Source of the DNA: Chthonomonadales bacterium
GTDB lineage: Bacteria; Armatimonadota; Chthonomonadetes; Chthonomonadales; CAJBBX01
Direction of reading: 5' to 3'
Assembly (NCBI GenBank): GCA_027459625.1
Contig: DAIDHP010000013.1
Coordinates: 1-64,000, forward strand
DNA length: 64,000 bases
Part shown: piece by piece, positions 1 to 9,488 of the stretch
How positions within the stretch are numbered: position 1 is the first letter of the stretch
Layout: each line of letters opens with the position of its first letter
Notes under the pieces: generated by a model
Database searches by the model: none
What the model was told of the DNA's origin: nothing
The model's input: only the letters and a program-made list of their open reading frames with translations
Position numbers and translations under genes: made by a program

Positions 1-159
1 TTCATCGTTGAGAGAATCGCGGAGGCGGTGGTGCGGAAGATTGACGAGAGGGACAAGATAAACCTTCTTGCGGAGGCGGTTATCGCCCGTCTGCAGCAGC
101 TGGGACAGACACCCGTACCCGAGAACGAGCAAGCGAAGGCTAATGAAAAAAAATCCTAG
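1..159 (+). CDS. C-terminal fragment of an unidentified protein, truncated by the window edge
   Basis: Frame 1 is open from base 1 to the TAG at 157-159: FIVERIAEAVVRKIDERDKINLLAEAVIARLQQLGQTPVPENEQAKANEKKS*. It ends 16 nt before the next start codon. Missing from the ORF track because it has no start codon in the window. Confidence 0.55.
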   Translation, partial: FIVERIAEAVVRKIDERDKINLLAEAVIARLQQLGQTPVPENEQAKANEKKS

Positions 160-175
160 GAAAGGAGCGACTTTA

Positions 176-637
176 ATGGAGGAGATAGAGAAAAGGAACG
201 AGGCGGGGAGCGAAACATCCAAGGAGGACACGAAATCCCGGCGCGAGTTTTTGAAATCCGCCGCAATCCAGGGCGCGGTGGCGGCGCTGTTCGGAGCGGT
301 GACTTTCGATTCGATGATGGCCAGGGCGATGGAGAGAGTGAGTGAGATTCAGAAAATAAACGAGGTTGGGGGAAAAGCAGCATTAAAGTCTCGTTCACTC
401 GGATTGATTCAACCATTAGATTATAGCTGTAAGATATTTTCGTGTGTTGGTTCTAGTCCCGTGTGCAACTCTGGTTTTTCTTGTGATGGATACAATTGTG
501 CTGGAGGCGGAGAAACTTTTGGTTGTTATAGTTCAAGCAGTACTGATACTTTTGATTGTGATGTTTTCACTTGCAATATAGATGTTCTATGTCCTAAAGC
601 AGGATACTTCAGTTGTTCTAATCGATATGTCTGCTGA
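176..637 (+). CDS. Small Tat-signal, Cys-rich protein (153 aa), hypothetical; possible modified-peptide precursor
   Basis: ATG at 176 with an upstream AGGAAAGGAG ribosome-binding site. N-terminal SRREFLKSAAIQGAVAALFGAVTF twin-arginine-like signal. C-terminus has 11 Cys, 9 of them in [FY]-x-C. Confidence 0.75.
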   Translation: MEEIEKRNEAGSETSKEDTKSRREFLKSAAIQGAVAALFGAVTFDSMMARAMERVSEIQKINEVGGKAALKSRSLGLIQPLDYSCKIFSCVGSSPVCNSGFSCDGYNCAGGGETFGCYSSSSTDTFDCDVFTCNIDVLCPKAGYFSCSNRYVC

Positions 638-663
638 TGATTAGGTTATATATATACAATACG

Positions 664-919
664 ATATTTGGTTCCTCGCTGTTTTGTGCGGGTAAATCGT
701 AATAAATAATCATTTAAATGAACATATTACAGTTTTAGAAAAGTCAAAAAGAACGAAATAATCACGGTTGAAACTAACTTGATCGTTAGATATTGTTAGT
801 CAAGACATTGTATCATTTCAAATAATGACAATTTTTATGTGAATTTGTTTTTTTTGTCATTGCTTTGCCATTGCGATAATTGTATATTTTTATTATTTAG
901 ATGGCGAGGAACCAAATAT
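664..919. repeat. 256-bp AT-rich noncoding segment bounded by 16-bp perfect inverted repeats
   Basis: ATATTTGGTTCCTCGC (664-679) and its exact reverse complement GCGAGGAACCAAATAT (904-919). Confidence 0.8.
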
Positions 920-982
920 TACATTAGTATAATGAAGATAATCACGCTTGTTTTTTAAGTAAGCATAGGAGTACATAGGTAA

Positions 983-1837
983 ATGAAAATAAAGACAGAA
1001 GTGTCTGAAATTGTAAATAACAAACAATTGATATACAATGGAGATAATTGCAATATTCAAAATAGAATGCTTAAATTAAACTACTCACACTTGTGGAAAG
1101 ATCTGAAAAGCGAATTTGGTAATTACCCGAATGGTTTCACTCTGATTGAATTGCTAGTTGTTATTGGAATCATTGCACTGCTCGCCGGATTGCTCATGGC
1201 AGTTTTCACTCGGGCGAAAGCGAAAGCTAGGCAGACCGAGTGTGTATCAAACTTGCACCAACTACAATTGGCTGCTACAATGTATGCCGAAGATTACAAT
1301 GGATTTTATCCTCCTTATGATAATTCCATTCCCGGCGCAGATTGTAACATCCAATACCCGAATGCGGGACCACCGCTTTTAAGGACTAGTTCCATCGTCT
1401 GTTCTCCGGATAATATTCATTCCTCCTTGAGTCCATACGTACATGACAATCTTATTTGGTTTTGCCCAAATGATCAGTTCGCCGGTCAAAATATTCAGGT
1501 ATGGCGTGTGAATCATCGTTTTTCCAGTTACAATTTTATTTTCTGGGTAGCGATTGGCAATGCTAGCACGGATTTCAATTTGAGACGAGACGATGGCACT
1601 TTCTACGATATAGTCAAGCATGCTTTCTCAAAGATGCCACCTCATTCAAATATGCCACCTTTCAATCCACCGATCATCGCTGATCCCAATACACAATATC
1701 CATGCTCTTCATCTTTCCGTCCGATTCCCGGTTCTACTGATCCTTGGCCTCCACCCCCTGGTGGTCAGCATATGGGTGGTATTAATGAATGCTATATCGA
1801 CGGGCATGTGAAGTGGAAAAAGATCACCTGTCCTTGA
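983..1837 (+). CDS. Prepilin-like protein with N-terminal cleavage/methylation motif and H-X9-DG C-terminus (DUF1559-like)
   Basis: [45 protein letters not shown]-terminal HMGGINECYIDG. Exact start uncertain. Confidence 0.85.
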   Translation: MKIKTEVSEIVNNKQLIYNGDNCNIQNRMLKLNYSHLWKDLKSEFGNYPNGFTLIELLVVIGIIALLAGLLMAVFTRAKAKARQTECVSNLHQLQLAATMYAEDYNGFYPPYDNSIPGADCNIQYPNAGPPLLRTSSIVCSPDNIHSSLSPYVHDNLIWFCPNDQFAGQNIQVWRVNHRFSSYNFIFWVAIGNASTDFNLRRDDGTFYDIVKHAFSKMPPHSNMPPFNPPIIADPNTQYPCSSSFRPIPGSTDPWPPPPGGQHMGGINECYIDGHVKWKKITCP

Positions 1838-1962
1838 TAAATTGACACATAGGGAGTTTTGGTTGCGGTGCCAAATATTATTGTTTAAACACTATGGAAT
1901 GTTCCATTGAGTATAGATGTAATAACGGATATGCATGCTGACTTTTTTCAATCATTGATATT

Positions 1963-2056
1963 ATAAGGTAATTGCAAAATTCGCTTTTCAGGTATTTCGC
2001 CGAGCATGAAATGAGCGATATTAGCCTCATTTTCTGAAATTTGCAATTACCTCTTA
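1963..2056. repeat. Palindromic intergenic repeat, copy A
   Basis: Left ATAAGGTAATTGCAAAATTC; right GAAATTTGCAATTACCTCTTAT. Similar in ends and core to 38932-39030 and 54445-54533. Confidence 0.75.
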
Positions 2057-2078
2057 TGGAATAGGAACCTGTCAGAAG

Positions 2079-2693
2079 GTGTGTATGAATTTAAGAATTC
2101 GCGGATTTACACTGGTTGAGTTGCTTATTGCGATGGTGATTATTTTAATACTCGCTGGAATTGTCATGGCGGTAATTAGCAGAACGAAAGCGGATGTTCG
2201 TAAAGTTGTTTGCCTCTCCAATCTGAAGCAATTAGGGGAGGCGGAATTGATGTATGCCCAGGATTATGATGGATATTTCCCATCGTTTTTGAATACATTG
2301 CCTGGCCATAATAATGATTGAATTGATTCAGTGGATATGGCGCCCTCTTATTGTTCCCAAAAAAATCTCTGGATGGCTTTACAGCCTGATATTCATAATG
2401 TATCTATTTGGTTCTGCCCTGGCGATTTAGCTGCGAAGCGGTCCGTTTAAAATTTCGGCGTCTATCATCGTTATTCCAGTTACTATTTTGATAATTTTTG
2501 GGTTCGTTCGGATACTATTGTTATCAGGAGTATTTATGATTCTGAACCTAGTAAAATGGGGATGATTTCAGATCCTTATTTTACCATAAAAGGTAATTAT
2601 CATGATTGTCCTCTGCCTCCAGGAGCAGGGCATATGGGCGGAATCAATCGATGTTATGTAGATGGTCATGTAAAATGGGGACCTTGCTATTAA
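2079..2693 (+). pseudogene. Prepilin-like (H-X9-DG) gene interrupted by two in-frame stop codons
   Basis: One frame from ATG 2079 to TAA 2691-2693, broken by TGA 2319-2321 and TAA 2448-2450. Encodes RGFTLVELLIAMVIILILAG...HMGGINRCYVDGHVKWGPCY, paralogous to 983..1837. Confidence 0.8.
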
Positions 2694-2740
2694 TTTTTAT
2701 TTTAAATGATAATATGCATCTTAGGATTGAATTGGCATGT

Positions 2741-5029
2741 TTACACAAAACTCAACACCACCGCCTCATTTCGCACCCAAGACAATGAGATACGGCTCCC
2801 CCCTTTTAACGCCACTCCACTTCGCTCATCCCTCGCCTCCTTCACGGGGGATGCGAAGCGCAGTGTGATCTCCGTCTTCCCGGTTTTCAATCCTTCGGAG
2901 TTTCCACCTCCCAACTCCCCGCCTGTCGTATCCGGATTCATGCACACATATAACAAGGTTCTTCCGTTCGGCATGCTGAATCGCGTGATCTCATAACCGA
3001 AAACATCCTCGTTGGCGTTCTCAATCCACACCTTCGGCTTGCATTGCGGATTCAGATGGCGCATGAAAACGGAACGTTTTTTGGCCTCCTCCATTCCCGC
3101 CGCGCGATAGGCGTTGTACCATTGAGGGGAAAGGTTCATCAAAACGGCAACCCCATTCCCGAAGCGATTTACGTTATCGACCGGCATCCTCCGCACCGCC
3201 TTGTTATAGCCGCTTGCATCCATGATGCAGGTGTTGCCGTTGGCAAGCATTCCGTGGTAGGTTTTCCAATCGTAATTGGCGTCCTGATCCACCTCGCACC
3301 ATAAACGGGTTCCGAACACATCCCCCTCGCGCATATTCGGATTGTGTTTCACTCCGAACATTTTATCCAATACCCCGCCCTCTTTCCGTCCGCGCCCATG
3401 CTGATCCCACACTCCCGGAAGATAATCCGCGATCACCGTGCCTCCCCTTTTACAAAAAGCTTCGATTATCCGCGCCTCTGCCTCGGAAAGGCAGAGACAA
3501 GCGGGAAGGATCAGCGTATGATAGTCCTCGGAAATACCATTTCGGATCAAATCCACATAGCTTACAAAACTGTACTGCACTCCCGAATCGCGCAGCATGT
3601 TCTCCCAAGCTTGCCGTACAAGAAAGGACGCCCCCAGGCGTGAATCCGCCTCTCGATGAATCCATGTCTTTCCATGCGCCTCGGCGTCAAGAATCCATCC
3701 GATCTGTATGGAGGGATGACTGTAATAAATCGTCACGCCGTCGTGAAGCCACTTGGATCCGAGCATCAACGGTCCGATTTTACCGCCTGCCTCCAAGAGA
3801 TGCGGAGCCAATTGATCCAGCCAAGGCGCGGGCTTGTCCCCGTCGAACCAACCCTCCACCCATCCGATATGTCCACGATTCCCATGTGCCAGGTAGTACC
3901 ACACCTGCCAGATGTCATCCTCCACAGATTGATGAAAGAGACTTGTCACCGACGGAATGGAATTTTCCGGGTTGAAGGAACGGATGATCGCCTGAGAGGA
4001 GCCAATGTTATACGCCTCTATGTATTGCACCTTGCGCATCACCTTGGCGTAGTCATAACCGCCGAAGGCGTCCGGAGCCTGCCCGCCCACAAAGCCGCAT
4101 GGTGTACGCGGGTCCAGTGAGTTGGCATACACCACAAGATCGCCGATGAAATTGCACCAGTAGGAATCATTGAAGCTCCACTGGTCTATTAACGGACTGG
4201 CGTCGAACTCCTTAACGCTCCACTCCGCTAGATGCGGTCGAATTTCCTCGTAGGTAATCCATTTATCTCGGCGGGGAGCGTTCGCCTCGCCATATATCTC
4301 CTTCAGCCAAGCGGGGTAGGCGGAGGAATCATCCGTGATGCGCCACATCGTGGGATGCACGAAAGTCCCCCAGGATATCTCGTCATCGAGGGCGTAGGCG
4401 GCGCGATAAGGAGAGGAGATCACCTGCTCGATGTTCCGTTTGATGAATCCACGTAACTTCTCCCCCAAGGCCGCGTTCACCGGCTTCACGCGTATTCCAT
4501 TTCCGGACAAATCATCGAGATATGGTTGTTGTTTTCCGCCATCCCAAAGATGAAGATACCCCTTGTATGCCGAATGATCCATATAGAAACGTAGCCCAAA
4601 CTCATTGATCCAAGCCAGCTTGCCGTGAGGGTTATCCGGGGCGCCACCGTTGCCGTCAAGAAAGGCGCCGTTGTATCCGTGCTCTTTGCTCCACTCGCCG
4701 GAAGCGTGGTTGTATCCGATGGTCCATTGGTAGGTCCAAGGCATGAAAAGCCATCCTGGAAAGTTGGATTCACATAACGTTTTGGATTGATTAACAGGCT
4801 GAAAATCCCGGGAGGTGCGGATGTAGCGAGCGTAGGGGTCCTCCTTGGAGGGGGATACGGCAAGCGCGAAGGTGCGCTCGTCGGTAAAAACGCTTTTAAC
4901 CCCCATAATCACACCGGCCAGGGTGAAAAGAAAACGGCGCCTGCTTCCCATTCCAAAAGTGGAATAATCCCCTTCATTGCGCTTCATCCCAATCGGTCCT
5001 TTCGCATCTACATACGCATTAATCCCCAC
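2741..5029 (-). CDS. Secreted glycoside hydrolase-like protein with beta-galactosidase-trimerisation-like region
   Basis: 762-aa ORF with GSRRRFLFTLAGV Tat-like signal; segment YHTLILPACLCLSEAEARIIEAFCKRGGTVIADYLPG resembles the GH42 trimerisation fold. Start may lie downstream of the ORF start. Confidence 0.6.
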   Translation of the reverse strand: MGINAYVDAKGPIGMKRNEGDYSTFGMGSRRRFLFTLAGVIMGVKSVFTDERTFALAVSPSKEDPYARYIRTSRDFQPVNQSKTLCESNFPGWLFMPWTYQWTIGYNHASGEWSKEHGYNGAFLDGNGGAPDNPHGKLAWINEFGLRFYMDHSAYKGYLHLWDGGKQQPYLDDLSGNGIRVKPVNAALGEKLRGFIKRNIEQVISSPYRAAYALDDEISWGTFVHPTMWRITDDSSAYPAWLKEIYGEANAPRRDKWITYEEIRPHLAEWSVKEFDASPLIDQWSFNDSYWCNFIGDLVVYANSLDPRTPCGFVGGQAPDAFGGYDYAKVMRKVQYIEAYNIGSSQAIIRSFNPENSIPSVTSLFHQSVEDDIWQVWYYLAHGNRGHIGWVEGWFDGDKPAPWLDQLAPHLLEAGGKIGPLMLGSKWLHDGVTIYYSHPSIQIGWILDAEAHGKTWIHREADSRLGASFLVRQAWENMLRDSGVQYSFVSYVDLIRNGISEDYHTLILPACLCLSEAEARIIEAFCKRGGTVIADYLPGVWDQHGRGRKEGGVLDKMFGVKHNPNMREGDVFGTRLWCEVDQDANYDWKTYHGMLANGNTCIMDASGYNKAVRRMPVDNVNRFGNGVAVLMNLSPQWYNAYRAAGMEEAKKRSVFMRHLNPQCKPKVWIENANEDVFGYEITRFSMPNGRTLLYVCMNPDTTGGELGGGNSEGLKTGKTEITLRFASPVKEARDERSGVALKGGSRISLSWVRNEAVVLSFV

Positions 5030-5083
5030 TAGTTACCTCTTTCCGCATCGGCTAAGAGGAGATCACGAAAATTTCATCACTTT

Positions 5084-6028
5084 CTAAATCTCATTCAGAC
5101 GCATCTCCTCCAATGACTTGGCATCCAGCACGCGGTCCGCCAGTTCATCCAAGACCTCAGCCTTATCCACATTCTGGAGACATATGATAACATTTTCAGG
5201 CAAATCCCCGAATTTGCGCTTCATCTGGCGAAGCAGGGTTTCTCTCTTACCACGGGTCAGTCCCTGCTCCATTCCCTGTATTATCCCTTTGGATACGCCC
5301 TGGGATACGCCCTTTTTCATCGCCTCTTCCTCCCATTCCGTAAGCAATTCAATCACCTCCTTTGATTCCGTTTGTTTCATCCTTCGTACCAACACAAATT
5401 TCTCCGATTGGGCAAGAGGTATGTATTGGTTCACCACATTAAACAGCAAGGAGCGTTTCGCTTCGTCCATTCTCAAGCGCGCCAATCGCTCATACGCTTT
5501 CAGTTTACGTGTGACACGATCCTCCTCATTGCTGCGCATAAGAGCGCTCTATGCAGGAGCCAAAACATTGTCTCGATCAAAATACTCCTCCGCAGACAGA
5601 TCGGGCAACGCAATCGCAGTTTATTCGAATGTCAAAACCCCCTCGCCAAATAGAGATTCCGAATAACGCTCCTTCACAACACCACCCGTTCCGGAAGACA
5701 GATATACCACGATGGGAAGCACAGGATGTCTCTTGCGCAAACGGAGCAAGCTGTAATACTCCCACATCCGGAAAGGCACGTCACGCTCGCGTTTCGCCTG
5801 AACCTCGATATGGATCAGCAACAACTCAACCTCTCCTGTTTTTGTACTCGCCTCCACCAGTATGTCCGGCTCACGCCTCAACCCCTGCGGAATATCCGTG
5901 AATAGCTCCTTTGCCAACAAACGCAAGTGATCAAAATCGATATGGTCGGCAACATTTGGAAAGAAAAGCTCCAGAAATTCACGAAAAAATGTCCATAGCA
6001 CATCCTTCCACAACTGATCATGCTTCAT
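5084..6028 (-). pseudogene. Rpn/PD-(D/E)XK transposase-like protein (DUF4351-type), interrupted by two in-frame stops
   Basis: ORFs 5621..6028 and 5084..5539 are in the same frame. The intervening frame reads GVLTFE*TAIALPDLSAEEYFDRDNVLAPA*SALMRSNEEDRV, which is continuous Rpn-family-like protein. Confidence 0.75.
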
Positions 6029-6184
6029 GGCATGCCTCCCGGAAGAGCGTCTTCAATCGTCGCTCTCCCCCGTATTGTACCATAGCCAGGCTTTGCAAGT
6101 GCGGCAGGGAAGGGGGGGGCGTCGTGCTGGAAAATGAGGAAAGGAACGGTTCACAAGACGTAAAAAAGCGCGGCTGTCTGTAAT

Positions 6185-7114
6185 TCAGAGGAGGGTTACA
6201 ATCCGGTCGGTATCCAGCACATCCCGGGAGATCTGATCTTTCAGTGCGTCCAAAGTGTCATAACGGCGCTCTTCGCGAAGACGCTCCACTAACTCCACTT
6301 CGATTAACTCGCCATACAAATTCCCGTTGAAATCCAGGAGGAACGACTCAATGGTTCGCTCCGCCCCGTTGACAGTGGGACGAAACCCTATGCTGACGGC
6401 GGCTTTCCAAACCCCATCCCCCCACCGCACTCTTCCGGCGTAGATTCCATCCGCAGGAAGTATCTGTCTTATGCTAAGAGAGATATTAGCGGTCGGGAAC
6501 CCCATGGTTCTTCCAAGACGCTTGCCCTCCACCACGCTACCCTCCAAGGAATAGGCACGTCCAAGCATCTCCCGCGCCTTGCCCACCTCGCCGCATTTCA
6601 GCAATTCACGAATCTCGCTGCTTCCCACTTTTTTCCCGTTAACCAATTTAAGGGGGAGGGCGTGTGTTTCAAAGCCATACCGGGTTTGGAGACGGGCGAG
6701 GCACCTCACATCCCCTTGGTGATTCTTGCCGAATCGAAAATCCTCCCCCACAAATATGGCGGAGGCTCCAAGTTTTTGCAGCAGAATATGCGTTACGAAC
6801 TGTTCCGGCGTGGTTTCCCGAAGCGCTTTGTCGAAATGCGCTATGACAAGATGATCGCATCCTAATTTGTTGATCTCTCTTATCTTCTGATCGAAGGTGG
6901 CGAGATAACCATGAAAACGTTCCGGGGCGATGATCTCCAAGGGGTGATGATCGAAAGTGAAGACAATCGATTCCACGCCGCGTTCCTTCGCCGCCTCAAT
7001 GGTGGAACGAATAAGCAAGCGATGTCCCAGATGCACTCCGTCAAAGGATCCCACCGCCACGCATGACCGAAGAAACGTCGTATCAATCTGCTCCAAACCA
7101 CGCCAAATTCGCAT
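6185..7114 (-). CDS. ribF: Bifunctional riboflavin kinase/FAD synthetase
   Basis: VAVGSFDGVHLGHRLLI; GRTMGFPTANISL; gene order after truB. Confidence 0.92.
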   Translation of the reverse strand: MRIWRGLEQIDTTFLRSCVAVGSFDGVHLGHRLLIRSTIEAAKERGVESIVFTFDHHPLEIIAPERFHGYLATFDQKIREINKLGCDHLVIAHFDKALRETTPEQFVTHILLQKLGASAIFVGEDFRFGKNHQGDVRCLARLQTRYGFETHALPLKLVNGKKVGSSEIRELLKCGEVGKAREMLGRAYSLEGSVVEGKRLGRTMGFPTANISLSIRQILPADGIYAGRVRWGDGVWKAAVSIGFRPTVNGAERTIESFLLDFNGNLYGELIEVELVERLREERRYDTLDALKDQISRDVLDTDRIVTLL

Positions 7115-7174
7115 TCCCTGATCTATCCCTCGTATACATTTTTTTGTGTTGGTATTACGGGCGCATAATCACCC

Positions 7175-8068
7175 TCATACCAACACTTTAAAAGGCGAAA
7201 GTGCGCCTTCTCGATAATGTGCCAAGCTCACCGCCTCGCCCTTATCATCTAGTAAAAGCACCTTTTCCTCCGCATCAAAGGAGACGGGAGACTGAATTAC
7301 TTGCCCATGCAATATTCGTTCCAGCAGGATATGATCCAAAACCACGCTTCCCCATTCCTTCAACGCAATTGGGATGGGTGTGAGCGCCTCAGCCAACCTT
7401 CCGCATTCCCGCAGATCCTTGATATGATCCAAAGTGAGCGCGTTACCGATATCGAACACACCCGTTCTTATTCGCCGCAAGGAGGACATGGCGGCGCCGC
7501 AGCCAAGCTTTTCCCCGATATCAGCGCACAGGGATCGAACATACACTCCGCTTGAACACTCCACACGCCATTTAGCCACAGAATGTTCTCCCGGATGGAA
7601 CTCCAGCAACTCCATTTTGCTTACAGTAACCCTGCGCGGTTGTCGTTCAATCCGCTTGCCTTCCCGGGCGAGTTCATACAGGCGTTTTCCCTCGTGATGC
7701 ACCGCCGACACCATGGGCGGTATCTGCAGTATCTCCCCGACAAAACTCCGAGTTGCGGCAAGAATATCCTCCTCACCAACAGCGGAGGCGTCCGCGCTGT
7801 CCATCACCCGCCCCGTAGTGTCCAAACTATCCGTTACGATGCCGAACACGGCTTCGGCCACGTATTCCTTGTCATTCGAAGATAGATATTCAGCTATACG
7901 AGTTGCCTTGCCAATGCATATCCCAAGAACACCCGTCGCCATGGGGTCAAGAGTCCCGGTATGCCCCACACGCTTCACGCCAATAAGCTTTCTTATTTTC
8001 GCCACTACGTCATGCGAGGTTACGCCTTGGGGTTTGTCGATGATAAGGATTCCGTTGATATCCATCAT
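7175..8068 (-). CDS. truB: tRNA pseudouridine(55) synthase
   Basis: GILIIDKPQGVTSHDVVAKIRKLIGVKRVGHTGTLDPMATGVLGICIGKATRI. Confidence 0.95.
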   Translation of the reverse strand: MMDINGILIIDKPQGVTSHDVVAKIRKLIGVKRVGHTGTLDPMATGVLGICIGKATRIAEYLSSNDKEYVAEAVFGIVTDSLDTTGRVMDSADASAVGEEDILAATRSFVGEILQIPPMVSAVHHEGKRLYELAREGKRIERQPRRVTVSKMELLEFHPGEHSVAKWRVECSSGVYVRSLCADIGEKLGCGAAMSSLRRIRTGVFDIGNALTLDHIKDLRECGRLAEALTPIPIALKEWGSVVLDHILLERILHGQVIQSPVSFDAEEKVLLLDDKGEAVSLAHYREGALSPFKVLV

Positions 8069-9093
8069 TCTCCGCGCGAGGTATGGGAAGAAGATGAGAC
8101 GGGTTGGAGGTTCATAGTATTCGTTGGGTTGGAAAAACCTTCGCGGATTCGTTTTAGCATTCGAATAATGGCATCATCCAGCGGAGGATCCATCGAGCAT
8201 CCCGCAGCCTGACGATGACCGCCGCCATCAAAATCCTGCGCCACGAGGTTAACATCGTACCCCTCGCGCGATCGAATGCTCACTCTTATTTTCATGCCGG
8301 GCACCTCCCGAAACAGCACCCCCACCTGAGCCCCTCTCACGGCGCGGATATGGTTGACGATTCCTTCAGTCTCCTCGTCGCTAGCCTCCAACTCGAGAAA
8401 ATCGCTGGCTCTCAGAAACGACCAAGTGATTAATCCATCATCGCTCACGCTTAAGGCGTCAAGGGCTCTGCCGAGCAATTTAATGCTCGCAAATGAGCGG
8501 CTTTCAAAGACGAGTTCGCTTATTGCCGCCGGGCACGCGCCAAACTGCATTAATGAGGCGGATATGCGGAAGGTGTGGGAGGTGACATTCATGAAACGAA
8601 ACGATCCGGTGTCCGTAATCAACGCGCATAACAGATTCTCCGCAATGGCTCTGTTAAAAGGCGCGCGCATCTCTTTTAACAAAGAGTAAACCAATTCGCC
8701 CGTGGCGGCGACGCGGGAATTCACCACGCGTATGTCACCGAAATCCCCTTCCGCAAGGTGATGGTCGATCTTCATGGTGGTGCGAGCGGAATCGATAACG
8801 GGGGCGATATCTTTTCCAATGCGTTTCGTGCAACCGGTATCGCATATGATGCCCAGATCAAAATCCCGCTCTTCCGTATTCGTCCTTATCAACTCCGCCC
8901 CGGGCAACCAGCGGTATATTTCCGGCACTCCGTGCTGGGATAATGGTATGGCGATTTTATTCATGGAGCGTAAAGCTTGGGTCAGAGCCAGCATGCTGCC
9001 AAGCGTATCCCCGTCCGGGTTGATATGCGAAGCGAGCGCGATTCTATTCGCTCTGAAGATCGCCTCCGCCGCTTGCTTCAGGGTTGATTTCAT
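8065..9093 (-). CDS. DHH-family phosphoesterase, NrnA-like (nanoRNase/pAp phosphatase)
   Basis: ASHINPDGDTLGS, DHHLAEGDFGDIRVVNS, GGGHRQAAGCS motifs; between rbfA and truB. Confidence 0.9.
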   Translation of the reverse strand: MKSTLKQAAEAIFRANRIALASHINPDGDTLGSMLALTQALRSMNKIAIPLSQHGVPEIYRWLPGAELIRTNTEERDFDLGIICDTGCTKRIGKDIAPVIDSARTTMKIDHHLAEGDFGDIRVVNSRVAATGELVYSLLKEMRAPFNRAIAENLLCALITDTGSFRFMNVTSHTFRISASLMQFGACPAAISELVFESRSFASIKLLGRALDALSVSDDGLITWSFLRASDFLELEASDEETEGIVNHIRAVRGAQVGVLFREVPGMKIRVSIRSREGYDVNLVAQDFDGGGHRQAAGCSMDPPLDDAIIRMLKRIREGFSNPTNTMNLQPVSSSSHTSRGE

Positions 9094-9466
9094 TACTCGT
9101 TAATTCCGTTTTGATTTCATTAAGCAGTTCAAAAATTCTGGCGCCTTTGGCGATGCCCTCATCGAAACGAAAGATGATTTCGGGTGCGAAACGCAGATGA
9201 GCGCGGCGCGCAAACTCCCCGCGAATTCGACCCGTGGCTCTCTGCAACGCTATCATGCTGTTCTTTCGCTGTTCCTCATCACCAAATACGCTAACATAGA
9301 CCTGAGCATTCCGCAAGTCACGGCTTATCTCCGCGCTTGTAATGGTGATGAAGCCCAGGCGAGGGTCTTTCAGATCGCGCCTTAGCATTCCGCTGATCTC
9401 TTCAATCAGCCTGTTTTGGATCTGTTCCTGACGTATTGTTGACATCGCCCTCGCACCGCTTTCCAT
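9044..9466 (-). CDS. rbfA: Ribosome-binding factor A
   Basis: RQEQIQNRLIEEISGMLRRDLKDPRLGFITITSAEISRDLRNAQVYVSVFG; downstream of infB. Start probably at the internal MSTIRQEQ. Confidence 0.92.
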   Translation of the reverse strand: MESGARAMSTIRQEQIQNRLIEEISGMLRRDLKDPRLGFITITSAEISRDLRNAQVYVSVFGDEEQRKNSMIALQRATGRIRGEFARRAHLRFAPEIIFRFDEGIAKGARIFELLNEIKTELTSNEINPEASGGGDLQSE

Positions 9467-9488
9467 TATGGCGAAAACTCGCCCTGAT

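Noticed and set aside
5118-5901. Plus-strand ORFs 5118..5666 and 5551..5901
   Set aside because: Shadow of the minus-strand Rpn-like pseudogene; no family resemblance.
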